From: Calcarisporiella thermophila CBS 279.70
Taxonomy: Eukaryota; Calcarisporiellomycota
DNA: 64,000 bases
Assembly: GCF_041956535.1 (NCBI RefSeq)
Contig: NW_027192196.1
Coordinates: 266,921 to 330,920 of the forward strand
Direction of reading: 5' to 3'
Shown here: positions 37,578-49,899 of the stretch, in pieces
Numbering within the stretch: position 1 is the stretch's first letter
Layout: the number at the start of each line of letters is the position of its first letter
The notes under the pieces: generated by a model
Databases searched by the model: none
What the model saw: only the letters and a program-made list of their open reading frames with translations
Told to the model about the DNA's origin: nothing
Position numbers and translations under genes: made by a program

Positions 37578-37751
37578 TTTTGTTTTTGTTTTTTCCTCTC
37601 CTTCTTTATAATTATTATTGTTGTGAATGAATATTAAGAAAAAAATAATGAAATAAACCCTGATCCATCCGCTTGTAACAACGTGAAATTGCAGGCAAGA
37701 GACGAAGAATTCATTTCAACAGCGGCTCTCTATTCAAACGCCCCATGTAGC

Positions 37752-40700
37752 TCAAAATTCATACCACTTCTTCTTTTCCTGTTGCTCCCGTAGCTTGCGT
37801 GCCATTTTTGCAAAATCTGCAGAAGCGTTGGCCGTCTCCTCAAATTTCTCGGTCAGCTCATTAAGCCGCTGACCGCGTTCGTGGAGAGCTTGGGTGGTCT
37901 GTTCAAAAATGGTCTTCGACCTTGGGCCAGGCTGTGTTCCGCTTTCTCTTCTGTTGGGATAGGTATTGGTGCGTCTATAGGCTCGTGTGCAAGGAGGTCT
38001 ATTTGGCCCGCCCACTGATCGACGGGAGAGGAAGAGGGGAGAGGTCAATAATTGTAATCAAAGCATGGAAAAATTCACTATATGACTTACATATGTCATC
38101 CAGCTCTTGGACACTCAACGTGCCTGAGATCCCAAGCCACCCTCGGAGACCGCTCCGCGTAGGAGTGGGGGCAGGAGGCAAGGCACGATTGCGATCATGG
38201 AGGGAGATGGATTTTTTCACAGAGCTGTCAATGGGTAAAGATCAGAAAGCATATTACGTCCACAATGAGCTAAAGAAACCTACATTCTGCTGGATTTAAT
38301 AAGCTGAAACTGTTGATACTCAAAGGGTCCCGTCGGTATCAGCCATCGCCCATCCGGCGTGATGTCGCTACTTGCCACACCGTCTAATAACTGGGTTGGT
38401 ATTTCTGACTCTGCGAGGATTTTTAAATGGGGTATTGAATATATCGCCACTTTTCCTCCGCTGAAAAAGCATGTCAAACAAACTCTTTCGCTCTTCGATT
38501 CGTCCAATAACTTCACAAGTCTAGCCCTGATAAGTTGAGCAACCTGGCCGTCTTCGCCGGAGGAGGCATTTAAATGGGGCTGTTCCTTGAATAAGCACTT
38601 GTATAGGCGGGTTTCGGAGCAGTCCAAGTGTATTCGGATGGCGGCAGCGGTGCAAATGATGAAATAATGCGGCTCATGTGCACAAGAGGAACGGTGCATG
38701 TTGTCTTTGCTAGCTGGGAAATGATTTACACCATCGTCGGCTTCATTACCTGCTCCGATTTTGCCCCCTCCTTCATCTTTGGTCGACGTCGCCGTTATCG
38801 GGGCGGGGTCACTGTTTACCGGAGGGACGGGTTGTTCGTCATCCTCTTTCGCCTGACCAGTTGTCATTTCATTTCTAGCAGGTTGTGTAGGTGCCGAGGC
38901 CCTTATCTCTACAGGGATCATTTCATTCCCCCGAAGATCAATGATGGAGGTATAGACTATGCGGGATTTTTCCTTAGCTTGATATACAGTGGAAGGGTGC
39001 ACCTGGTAACCAGAGGATTTCGGAACAATTCGAAAAGCTCGAATAGTACCATGGTTGGTCCCTATAATAAGGCGCAGACAAGCAGTTTGCTCTGTGCAAA
39101 ATATTCAATTTGAAAGTTATTTTAGCATGTGCCTTATGGGTTTTCTAAAATAAAGAACGCATTTAACTAAAGACATACCATCACCCTGTGAAAAGCTTTC
39201 AAAAAAGCCCAGGGTTGTCACCAAGTGATTCACCCGGTTCCCTTCTATTCCTTCCTTGTGATCCCCTTGGTCGTGTCCCTCGAGGGTGTTCATGTTTTCA
39301 AAATAGACCACTTCTTCATTATCGATATCCACAATACTCAAACATCCGTCCAGATCAGCCATAGCTAATAGATTGCCAACGAGAGTCAGAGATGAGATCG
39401 GCTGGTGATGGAGTTTGAGTATAAGCGCGGGGTAAACGAGGGAGCTTAGGCTACGTGAGAAGTGACTGATGGTAAGTTGTGGAATCCAAGTATTTTTTTT
39501 CGAGTTTTCTGGAGCGGTCAGTTCTTGGCCAGAGATTGACTCAGCATTATCAACTGCAGTAAAGATGGTGGTTGAATCGTTGTTTTTAGCCATTGGAGCG
39601 GCCTCTTCTAGTGGAGCTGGTTGATTTCTCGATTCGTTTTCTTGGCTTTGGGTTGTATCATCTTCTCCTTTCGCCTCAGTAGGTAACTGCAACTGGGAGG
39701 TCATGATATTCGCAGTGATTGATATTGGTCTGTCAGGGCTATTATCTTTCGCCATTGATTTATCTGCCTCAGCGTCAAGTTCCGTTGGTAATTCGTTTTG
39801 CTTCGACAAGCTTATATTGGTTATTGCTCCAGCGATTAGTTCCTCAGAATCGTCGAGCTCTACTTTCGGGAGTTCTGGAAGCTTTTTCTCCAGCTTCGTT
39901 TTTCGCTCACGCATGAATCCGTCTCTATAGCATATCATCACGTCTCCATTCTCAAATCCTAACAGAATTATGCCTGTTCCAGCAATCATTTCAACAGTGG
40001 TTACTCTTGCGCTTTTTCCCTTTTCTAGCCCTCTTGCTGCACACGTATCAACGGTGAGATGGGAGAGTGGACGGAGGGCTAGCAACGAAGCATCCCAAAA
40101 CCGGAGCGACGCGTCAGCATGAGCTGTGACAAGAATATCCTTCGTAGGAAGAATATAAGTGTGACCGTGTCCCATTAGGCCGCCCGTCAATGGCAAATGG
40201 CCGGGCAGTCGCGGGGTTTTGTCCCGGGGAGAGAGAGGTGCCAGGGAAGTTGTGTCGATGAACAGGTCAAATTCTGGGAGCCGTGTATATAATTTCGCAT
40301 CCACCACTCGCGGGTATAACCATTGTAGCGCAGAAGGCAATTGTAATTCGTCAAAAGCATCCGTGCGTTGATCGAATCCAAATGCTTGTATCCCTCCTGT
40401 CGCTGTCGAAAAAATCAATGCAAGCGGCTCAGTCGTTTTCCATGGTGTACGTGTCAGTACACAGAAATCAACCAATCCCTCCTCCACTTGGAGGATAGTG
40501 TGTCGCTTCGGGGAATGGTAGTGGTTTTTTTCGGAGAATTTTATAATATGTAGGCCCTTGACTTCGGTGGATCCACCAGCAACTAGGAGTGAGGTCTCGC
40601 TTGTATCGGTCCCGAACGCAAACCACGCAATATGATACACAGGTTCATTTAATGTAGAAGACGTGGATGCAGGATTCAGGCCTGTCGGATCCTGGACGGG

Positions 40701-41718
40701 TCGAATTGCAATTGGCTTACTTTCCGTCCGCATATCCCAGAAGGCGAGCGTTCCATCTTCGTAGCCTGCTACGAAATGCTCGCCATCCGGCCGCCAGGCA
40801 ATCACCGTGAGAACCGGTTTTGGGTGGGATGCATTGAAAGGTAGCTCAAACACTGAATCGACATTGCGCTCCTTCACATCCCAGAGCATCACCGCACTCG
40901 GATAGCCGATCAGCAGATACCTAGGATTGCGCGGGTGTATTTGCAGTGCGGTCACCATTTCCGAGCGCTTTTTATTCGAATCCCCTACTCTCTTCTCACT
41001 ATCTTTCTCGCACAAAGCTCGATATTCATCTAGTAGATTTGGAATCATATAGGCAGCAATGCATTTTCGATCCAAATCCACAACCTCTACTCTCCCATCT
41101 CCCATTCCCAAAAACAGCCAATCGGTTCCAATTACCAGTTCAACACTTGTGACAATATTCGGAGAGCAATAGGAGAAAGTTTCAGTCCGAGTGGTAAGGT
41201 CAAATACAGTAAGGGTATTGTGCTTGTCGATAGCTACAAGCAATGGATTTCCGGGGCAAAAGTGCAGGAATTTGAGGAAAGCTGGTTTAAATGTTTCGAG
41301 GGGGAAGGAAATCCCTTTTCCGAAAATATGAATTGTGCCATTGTTGGTTCCTGGAGCAATATTACAAAATGTTATTAAGGTTACAGAGTATGGAGGGTAA
41401 TAGCTAAAAAAAAAAAGGTACCTAACGCCAACAAGCCCTGAACAGGATCGTAGGCAATTACTGTGACCAGCCCAGACATTCCATAGACAGATATCTAAAA
41501 AAAAGTAGATTTTCCTCTGGTTATTATTTGAATAAAATAAAAAAAGGGAACAATAGATCTACCTGTTCAAAGCTAAAGTCTTCTTCGCTTACTCCCTCGC
41601 TCAGATTCTGCTCCATGGCGCGTTTGATATGTTCTTTATTTAGTTTCTGTTTCAACGTGGAAGCTTCTTTGCTTAGCGCAGAATAGAGATTCGCTTGCCA
41701 TCTATTTAAGAACGACAT
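37752..41718 (-). CDS. Tomosyn/Sro7-type WD40 protein with C-terminal R-SNARE
   Basis: Regulator of exocytosis of the lethal(2)giant larvae family. Six exons (41718-41563, 41494-41422, 41350-39179, 39091-38284, 38224-38091, 38014-37752) give 1201 residues. The N-terminus carries WD40-type beta-propeller repeats: GLLALGTNNGTIHIFGKG, then FLHFCPGNPLLVAIDKHN, VIAWRPDGEHFVAGYEDGTL and later blades. An acidic, probably disordered insert (around bases 39580-39880) follows. The last 65 residues form a SNARE helix (TQALHERGQRLNELTEKFEE continuing to EEKKKW-like end) with Arg at the central layer, as in tomosyn and synaptobrevin, but without a membrane anchor. Binding to Q-SNAREs and Sec9/SNAP-25-type partners is expected from the family. 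The SNARE tail favours tomosyn or Sro7/77 over plain Lgl. Confidence 0.9.
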
Positions 41719-42081
41719 TTCGATTGTGGGAAAATAGGTCGGAGCCTTTAGAGGGTGCCTACATGTATAGGATACAGCTGATGATGAATAGGTGTTCTAC
41801 AATTGCTTGATGGGATCTAAATATCTATGCAAGAGCACTTTGAATGTGGTGGCAAGGCGCAGTCACTAATGTTCCAGGTCGAAATTAGGGAAAGGGATAA
41901 ATTTATTATTATTTTAAGGGGGGGGAAGGGGGGTGGAAAAAGTCACGGATGGAAGATTATACAAATGTATTACTCATTTAGATCACACTAATGTGAAAAA
42001 CTATTATACTATTATACTATTGCTATTTACATTATCTCATCGGCCAGTCCATAAGTATAGACTATAAATATTCCTTCCAAT
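41719..42081. other. Intergenic spacer with a G-rich run
   Basis: 363 bases between two minus-strand genes, with a G-rich stretch near 41919-41934. It should hold the tomosyn promoter; nothing else seen. Confidence 0.4.
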
Positions 42082-44750
42082 CTAAAGTGTCTGGATGCCT
42101 CTAGTTACCTTACCCCACATCTTCACCTCTTGTTCTCTTCTCATTTCCCGAATACGCTCTTCTAGTTGCGACTTCTGTTCTCTCTCACGTTCCAGCACTT
42201 GGGCATGCTCATCCTTGAGTTCGGCCAACAGCTTTCGGAACTCACGTCGCAGCGAAGTAGTCGACATATCTTCTGTTATGTTCAAATTCCGAATTTTCTC
42301 GCTTGTGAGGCTCATTTCCAATTCCTCGACACGGGATTGTAGGGAAGAGATCATAGCCATATCAGACTGTTCCTCCGCATCGCGGGAGGTGAGATAGGCA
42401 GTGAGGCGCTCAAATTCGTTCTGCAAGTAGTCGAACTCTGCCTGCAAACCGTCACGCTCGATCCGCAATTGTTTAATCTGTTCATTTCGCGCAGATATTT
42501 CGGTCTCGAGCTCTCTCAGGGCATCGGATTGATGACCCTGAGTTGACCCAGAGCTTTCCCTAAACGACCGGGCCGCCTCTCTTTCAGTCACTTGCGCAGC
42601 AGTCCGCTCCAAAGCGCACTGAATTATCTCACGTTCAGACTCCACTACCCGGATGCGTTGCTCTAAATCCTCGATATGTGCCCTAGCATTTCGGAGCTCT
42701 GCTTCCGCTTTTCCATTGTCAGATTGCTTATGTTCTACATCCGCACGGTAAGCAGCAAAGTCCTCCGCGACCGACTGGAGTTCCATTACACGGTCCATCA
42801 GGAATTGCTTCTCGTCCAACTGTTGCCGCACCCTTGCTGCAAACAATTCTAAACTGAATTCTTCGTTTTGCCCCTCTTTCTCAGGTATATTGGTCGAGAT
42901 CTCGGAGAAGAGTGAACGAAGTGTTGTCATGGTGCTCTGTAGCTGCCCGCTAAGTTCACTTCGCATTTCATCTGCTTCATACAGCCGATCTTTCAGAGAG
43001 TCGGAAAAATTGTCGCTCGATCGTCGAATATTATTCTGCGCTTCGAGCTTGAATGCATTCAACTCTTGCTCCAATTCTTCAATCCTCTCTTTATACTGCC
43101 GTATTTCTTGATCTTGAGAGACCTGCCCCGTCTCCACCAGCGTCTGTTGCACTAGCGAGTGAAGGCTGTCTGGCGAGTATTTCTCAGATCTACGCTCGAG
43201 TTCATTCTCGAGCTCTTGTGCGTGGGTTCGAGATGCCGCAAGTTGAGCTTGTAGATGGTTAAATGCTTCTTGCAAATCAGCAAAGCGCTGCTGTATGTTA
43301 GGCGAGCCCGCGTCATTCGAACAACTCAACTCGACGCCCGAATCTGCAGTTACCGATTGGAGGCCACAGCTCCATCTGGTTTCGTTGTCGCAGTCGTCCG
43401 TCAGCTCGAGGCCTGCACCCTCCTTTACTAGATTTTTGCAGTTTTCGCACTCCTGTTGGCGGTGCTGCAAGCGCTGCAGCATATCAAGGCTTGTGCCCAC
43501 CTCTTCTAATTCGGAGCGCAGCTCTGCAATGATGCGCTCTTTCTCCTCCAGCTGTGATTCTACAGTTCCATTAAGCATATATGATTTGAGTTGTGACTTA
43601 AGTGCATCGATCTCGTGGTCGCGTGCAGTGACTTTCTTTTCAGAATCTGACACAGCCGATTGGAGATGAACGATCAGGTTGTTAAGATATTTAATCTTCT
43701 CCTTCATATCCCTGTTCAAAGTGGAGAGAGCTGTGTAAATATCATTTCAGTGTGTCTGATATTTTTTATTTCTACGTACACTTCCTGATGCGTATCTCCA
43801 TAACCGTTCATTCCCGTGGCCTGATCTTTAGCTTGTCTTAGCTGCTCCTCCAGTCGCCGCACTCCCAAACCTAATACCCCCGCCATGTGTTGCAAAAGCT
43901 GCTTCTGCACGTCGCTTTCCCGTTGAGTCAGCCGCGCAAGTTCCGATGCAACCTGCTCAGTTTTACGATTTGCGGCAGCCAGTTGCTCATTTGCTTGCTT
44001 TAGGAGTTTGCGGTGGTTTGCATGCAGTTTGGTGAGGGCCACTGCTGCATCCTGGATTTTAGTTTCAATCGCCAAGCGGGCGGTAAGGGTGGCAATACGA
44101 CCTATAAGCATGGCATGGTCCTAATATTGTATTGAAAAGGAGTATTGAGTTAAATATCTATATGAATGAAGCGCGTAGAAACATAATATTCCTACTTTTT
44201 TCAGTTCTTCAACCTCTTCAAGGGACAATATAGCAAACTCCTTTGCATCTGCGGCCGCTTGTGATATTTGCAATTGAATCAATAAGTCATCGGTTTGCCT
44301 CAAGGTACTATTCAATACGGAGCTCGAGTCTTGCTGCGAAGGAAACCCCATTAACACTGAAGACATTGCAGCAGGAGACGGGGAAAGCACTCCGACTTCT
44401 GTGTTCATGAAGGCGCGAGAACTTTGGGGTCTGCCATTGGTGTCAGGGCTTCTGATATCAAGGGAGGCTCGCGGTGATGAATGGATTAGGCTAGAGGATC
44501 GGGCATTTATAGTGGGGGATAACTGAATATGAGGTAGTGCACGCGATACATCCGACATGAAGGAGTTGCCACGATCACCAACAAAAGAGGTCTCGTTATT
44601 ATCCACTGAAATCCGGTGTATTCGGTGCGAAGGAGGCCGTGGGCGTGGCAGCTCGTCTATTGAGGGAGGAAGTGGAGGCACAGGTTTGTCAATAGACGCG
44701 GAAAAAGTATTTTGTGGTCGAAGTTGAGAAAGAAACGGGATAGTTGGCAT
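42082..44750 (-). CDS. Uds1-domain coiled-coil protein (up-regulated during septation)
   Basis: Three exons (44750-44196, 44120-43780, 43711-42082) give 841 residues; the second intron uses donor GTACGT at 43779 and acceptor CAG at 43712, the only pair that keeps frame. The N-terminal 130 residues are Pro/Ser-rich and disordered. A Uds1 domain follows (LRQTDDLLIQLQISQAAADA, KEFAILSLEEVEELKK, then TARLAIETKIQDAAVALTKL), known from fission yeast proteins induced at septation. The remaining 540 residues are long coiled coils with heptads rich in Glu, Arg, Gln and Leu, broken by a Cys-containing hinge (ECENCKNL near 43440). It probably scaffolds septum or polarity components. No enzymatic domain. 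Divergent from WC-1. Confidence 0.8.
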
Positions 44751-45736
44751 TGGAATAATCGCTAAATAAAATGAAGGCGAAAAAAAAGTTAACGTTGCTT
44801 TAACTCGTGGTCGAACGGCCGGAACACTAACACTATTTGGAACGCAAAACCCTAAGTATAAAGTTGCTTTGTTTTGATGGCGGAAGGGTCCAGTGTGAAA
44901 TGGCAGCAAGATTCTGGACGCCGGAAAATTTCAGTAGTGTCACGCTCAACGATACAAGGAAATCAGACGAGAAGCTTTATAAGGGCAGAGGTAATTATCT
45001 ATGACCTCGGGTCATATGGGCAGAACAAAAGTGACAGTGCCTGGCAACGGTATTTTTAGAACTGCAGTGATAAATTAAAACCATGACTTCGATGCAAACC
45101 CCCAGGCTGAACCCGTGGCACAGTGCACCCCTGTGGTGATTTGCTCCCGTTTCTTGGGAGACGCAGCTCTCCTTTTTGGGCTAGCAAGATTGCCGATTCA
45201 GTAGAAATGCTGAAATACAGACAATGAAATCTCGATTTCTCGCACATTTCGGCTGTTTCCCTTTTTTTTCCGCATATTTAAGCTCTTGGCTTTACGCGAT
45301 CCCTCCGTACCCATATGCATTAAATGCTCTTTGAATGAGTGCGTCGAGCTGCTATCTAATTTATTGGGCTCCCCTTTTCTTTACCGCAATATCTAACCTC
45401 CCAATCCGTTATTTTTTGTACCAATATTTTAATTTGCATCATTTCGCAGCCCAAATCTTGCAAAACCTGATAATAGATATCTACGCAAGGGTTAGTAGAA
45501 TCTTTCCCCACTGCTTGAGCACACTATAACCATCTTCTTTAATTGATGCAGATCACATTATAACCCAGTACATAGAGCAATTCCATTGTCTATTTGCAGT
45601 TGATCTGATGTCTCGATAAAGTTTATTAGGACAGACACCTAACCAGGTTTTCCGTCCATACACTTTACAATACATTTCATTAGCTTTTTATTCGACGGCG
45701 TCTCTTGCTACTTGTTCTCATACCATTAATCTTATT
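44751..45736. promoter_or_regulatory. Divergent 1 kb region upstream of WC-1 and Uds1 genes
   Basis: The spacer between divergent starts. The first 300 bases near the Uds1 gene are probably its leader. No ORF with protein character, no RNA gene. GATA tetranucleotides occur, as expected by chance; autoregulation by the WC complex cannot be inferred from these. Confidence 0.4.
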
Positions 45737-47944
45737 ATGGACAAATTCCTTGGTACTATGAACCCAACTCCTGATGAGACTTCGGATAATCTCCCAAAGG
45801 CGACTCCTTTCGGCCCAGTTCCACCCCCAGCCAGTATGTGATATCCTGACATTTTAATGAACCAATGAATTTAATTCTCAAAGATATTAAATTTTTAGGC
45901 TCAAAATACTCTGGAATTTATTCCAGCACTGGTTTCGATATGATCGGCGTTCTCGCACGCCTTGCTAACAGGTGTGTTTTCAAACTCGAAGCATTTCTAT
46001 CTCTACCCTTTTCAGTTATTTACCCCCGACTTGAAAGGCCAAATCCACAGATAAACATAGGCCCCATCGATTTCTCATGCTCTTTCCTTGTAGTGGATGC
46101 TCGCAAATACGATTTCCCTATAGTATACATGTCCCCGAACTTTGAGAGATTGACCGGGTACTCTTACAAGGAAATTTTAGGGCGCAACTGTCGCTTCCTA
46201 CAAGCTCCAGACGGCCACGTCACACTCGGGTCCCGCCGACGATATACTGACAACTCATCCGTGTTTCATCTCAAAAATGGACTTCTCTCGGGCAAAGAAT
46301 GCCAGGCACCCCTGATTAACTACCGCAAGTCTGGACAGCCCTTCATGAATCTGGTTTCAATTATCCCTATCACTTGGGATAGTGATGAGATTGCTTTCTT
46401 TGTTGGATTGCAAGTGGTACATATTTTCATTGCTCCAGGACAATACGAACCGTGTATAACATAAGTATTTTCTCCGGATAGGACTTGGTCGAGCAGCCCA
46501 ATGCCATATTGGAACGTATGAAAGACGGTACCTACTCAGTCAACTATCAGCTCATCGATATCCCGGCGTATATCCCTGGATGTGAGTCCGTACATAATGA
46601 ACTGAACACATTTGTCATTTCATCTCTCTTTCCCGTTTGATAGCATTCTTTACAGGCGCCGACCTAGGGGATGATTTTTTCCGTGATCAAACAACTAATC
46701 CCGCGCTCCCTGCATCTGAGGAAGCACTTAAACTGCTTGGATCCCCTCTCCCTGATGACATAGAGACAACAAAAGAACTCTGGTACAAAATGCTGCTTGG
46801 CCAGTCGGCAGACTTTATACATGTATTGTCACTTAGGGGCGTGTTCCTGTATTGTTCCCCGAGCGTGCGCGAAGTGCTAGAGTATGAGCCGGAAGAGATT
46901 GTCGGGCGGAGTTTAAGTTCATTGTGCCATCCAAGCGACATTGTCCCATTAATGCGCGAGCTAAAGGATAATTCCAACCACTCCAATGGAGTTAACCTGC
47001 TCTATCGTATCATGCGCAAGCACTCCGGATATATGTGGCTGGAATGCTACGGGAAGTTGTATATGGACCCTGGAAAGGTGAAAAAATGCTTTGCTCTAGT
47101 GGCGCGAGAGCGCCCCGTTTTCTCTCTGACTCGGAAAAAGTTGCAGGCAGCGGGAGGAATGGTGCTGAATGAACTCTGGTCAAAACTCACGTTGGAAGGC
47201 TTGTGGATGTTTACGAGCAGTTCTAGTTCTCAACTCCTTGGTTTTACTCCCAGCGAGCTTATTGGCATGTCCCTCTATCAGCTTGTTCGAGCCGACCAGG
47301 CAACGAAATTAACACGGGCCTTGAACCGTGCTAGCAAAGGCATAACTGAGCCCATACAGCACTACATTCAAACAAAAAAGGGTCAATACATCGAGGTCGA
47401 ATCGGTATTCTATCCGGGACAAGTAGACGCCAACGGGAATGTGCTCTTCCTTCTAAGTCAAATTAAGGAGGTTGGATCAGAAGCAATCCTCTCTATTCAC
47501 ACTCCCGATTTCGCAGAAGCAATGAGCGTGGATTCTTCCTCTTCGTTAGTGACATCTTCACCGATAGAAGTCGAGCACCAGACCAAGGACAACATCTTTG
47601 ACGAGCTCGAACTGGTACGCAGCACAAGCTGGCAGTATGAAATTCACCAATTGCAGGTGGCTAATAAGAAGCTGCGCGAACAAATCGAATCCTATTCTCT
47701 AACCACCGGACACAATGGTAAAAATGGACAGCGCAAGCGGAAAAAATCGCAGATGCAGCAACAGAATCTCATATGTTCACAGTGCCATCGAACTGACTCT
47801 CCAGAGTGGCGAAGAGGACCTCTCGGCCCAAAGACTCTCTGCAATGCATGCGGCCTGAGGTATGCAAAACAGGTAGCTGAGGGCAAAAGCACAGAGACTC
47901 CTAGTGAACATGCCAGTAGTGAACAGAAATTATTCGAGGAGTGA
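45737..47944 (+). CDS. WC-1: White collar-1 blue-light photoreceptor and GATA factor
   Basis: Flavin-binding transcription factor for light responses. Five exons (45737-45833, 45899-45971, 46038-46413, 46482-46581, 46644-47944) give 648 residues. The LOV domain (about 57-185) carries GRNCRFLQ with photoactive Cys at about 108, an intact chromophore pocket and the WC-specific insertion. Two more PAS domains follow (SADFIHVLSLRGVFLYCSPS, about 280; GLWMFTSSSSSQLLGFTPSE, about 425). The zinc finger at about 593-618 has C-X2-C-X18-C-X2-C spacing, the WC-type GATA finger. A basic stretch (RKRKKS) precedes it. At 648 residues it is much shorter than Neurospora WC-1 and lacks poly-Gln regions, a form common in Mucoromycota. 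WC-2, its usual partner, is not in the window. Confidence 0.97.
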
Positions 47945-48299
47945 GGTTCACCCACCCCCTCGAGGGCTCGGCTTTCTATTCTTGTTTTTCTGCTAATCAA
48001 TATCCACTACTTCCAAGTTGGATGGAGCGGCACTGATACTAAATTTCTTCATTTTGCTTTTTTCGTTTTATTTTTTTTTTATTTTATTTTATATCTTTGG
48101 TTCCCAATTGTACCATAGTTGATGTAGATCGCACGTTCTTTTAATTTAGCTTAAAATTAATCCGACAATTTTAGAAATGCTCTTGCAAGTTGATTAAGAA
48201 GCATTTGAAGATTTAAACTTTTAGCTCCATCAAGCCAAGGCTTAATCGGTATAGAGTGATATCCAAATGATTTTAATCAATTGTTTAAAATAGCCAGAC
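47945..48299. other. Convergent spacer
   Basis: 355 bases between the converging ends of WC-1 and the lipoate ligase gene, with a T-rich run near 48057-48092. No feature beyond 3' UTRs. Confidence 0.45.
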
Positions 48300-49739
48300 T
48301 CAAACTACAGATTCTTTAAGCCAATCCCACACTTGATGAACTACAATCTCTTCCTCTCGCGATATAGGACCAAACTCGGCCAATTTCCGCATTGCTTGGC
48401 TGATGCCATTCATATCAAACTGGCATCCTATTAGAGCATCTTCCATTGTCCCTATCAGTCTCGCCCAAGAAGAGTCCGTCTTCAACTCTATCTCGTTAAT
48501 AAGAGCATGTCGTGATTTAATTTTCCCTTGCACGTTTCCCCATTCAAACGTGTGTTCGAACTCGTATGTGAATTCAGGAGTCTGTCCATAGATCCAATTC
48601 CAGGTCTCGAGTTCTTCTTTGACGCGCTTGACCTCAGAAATGCTAAGAGCGCTGGCTTCATCGACCATCGTTGGTTCAATTGCAGCATCATTAAAATTGT
48701 ATTTGTTGATGAAGAGATCAGTGACGGCTTCACAAAAGGATGGGTGGTCAACTGTCCATGAGAAATCGCGAAGATTGGCGACTGGAGATCGAACCGATGC
48801 GACCCCTTTAGATATCAATTTTGTCTATAACGGGACTCATATTAATAAATGGTTCTACTTAGCTTCACTAGCACTCTCTTACTTTATCGTTTCTAAGGTA
48901 TTTTCTCAGTGCTTCTAAATCTGTGTCTATTAGCATGGTGCCATGGTGATAGGCTCGTTTATTGATAAGTTTATATGCCGATCCAGATACTTTGTACCCC
49001 TCCACCGCAATATCGTGACGCTCATTGACGTATGCCGGGATGTCTAGGTGTTCTAATGCCCTGGCGACAAGTTGCGCATTACTGCGGCGGTCAAAGGCAT
49101 CTCGGGGCATAATTACGCTATAATTGCTATTCCCGATATCCTTAAATCCGCAAGTTAATAGATAGAACAAGCGTGGGAGAATTATATCCAGCATTTACGT
49201 GAAAGACTGTCCCCCCTCCGCTACGGCGTCGAACCAACGGAATGTTATCTTTACGCAAGGCGCTAAGATTGCATTCTTTAAAGGGATTCTGACATAGAAA
49301 TATTATATATATACTATGGAATAAGAAAATAAGTACTGATAAAACTAACCTGGTTTCTGCCAATTACTACACATGAACTATTGCGCCATAAAAACAAAAT
49401 ATACTTGCTAGGATCTGTATGGCGAAAGAGCCTTGATAAAAATGGGTCTAGCCAAGCTTTCACGAAAAAAATGAGCGCAGAAAATTACTATACCATTCTT
49501 CGAATGCTAGGTTTAGATAAGGGTTTCTAGCCTTTGAGATGTAGCACTCTACAGTCTAGAAAATGTAAGAGTTAAAAAAGGGTTAAGAAAACTGGCATTC
49601 TATTCATAAAATGCAGTTTGATGCTTTCCTGCTCATTTCTATTTTCTAGTTTAAAAGTGGAGTAAAAATATTTGGGGACACTCGCGGCCCTCTTTCGACA
49701 CAGAAACAAACCGCTAGGAGGAGTGAATGCAGCCCTCAT
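48300..49739 (-). CDS. AIM22: Lipoate-protein ligase A, mitochondrial
   Basis: Attaches lipoate to lysines of mitochondrial 2-oxoacid dehydrogenases and the glycine cleavage H protein. Proposed exons 49739-49593, 49555-49489, 49447-49350, 49288-49199, 49140-48883, 48824-48300 give 394 residues. The first exon begins [20 protein letters not shown], a basic presequence typical of mitochondrial import. The BPL/LplA fold has [36 protein letters not shown] (lipoyl-AMP loop with RRxSGGG), and ISGSAYK-like [18 protein letters not shown] with the catalytic Lys. The C-terminal half matches the LplA accessory domain (SVRSPVANL). The intron between 49488 and 49448 is only 41 bases; it was chosen because it alone restores the frame, so that joint is less certain. 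Confidence 0.9.
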
Positions 49740-49899
49740 GCCCAACACCTTTATTAGTTGTTGAACTTAATAGGTACGAAATATATATTGTGACTGCAAA
49801 TTTCTTCAAGCCACCCACAGAGAACTAAAAAGTAGCTCGACTTAATAACTCGGTAATTGTCTTCGAGTATTAAATAGTAGGAGAAGGGCCGGTGACCAA
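49740..49899. promoter_or_regulatory. Short bidirectional promoter (lipoate ligase / SMU1)
   Basis: Only 160 bases separate the two divergent start codons, so both genes must share regulatory DNA. AT-rich, no TATA recognised. Confidence 0.55.

Noticed and set aside
42095-43669. Several plus-strand Ser-rich frames
   Set aside because: Antisense shadows of the Uds1 coiled-coil exon.
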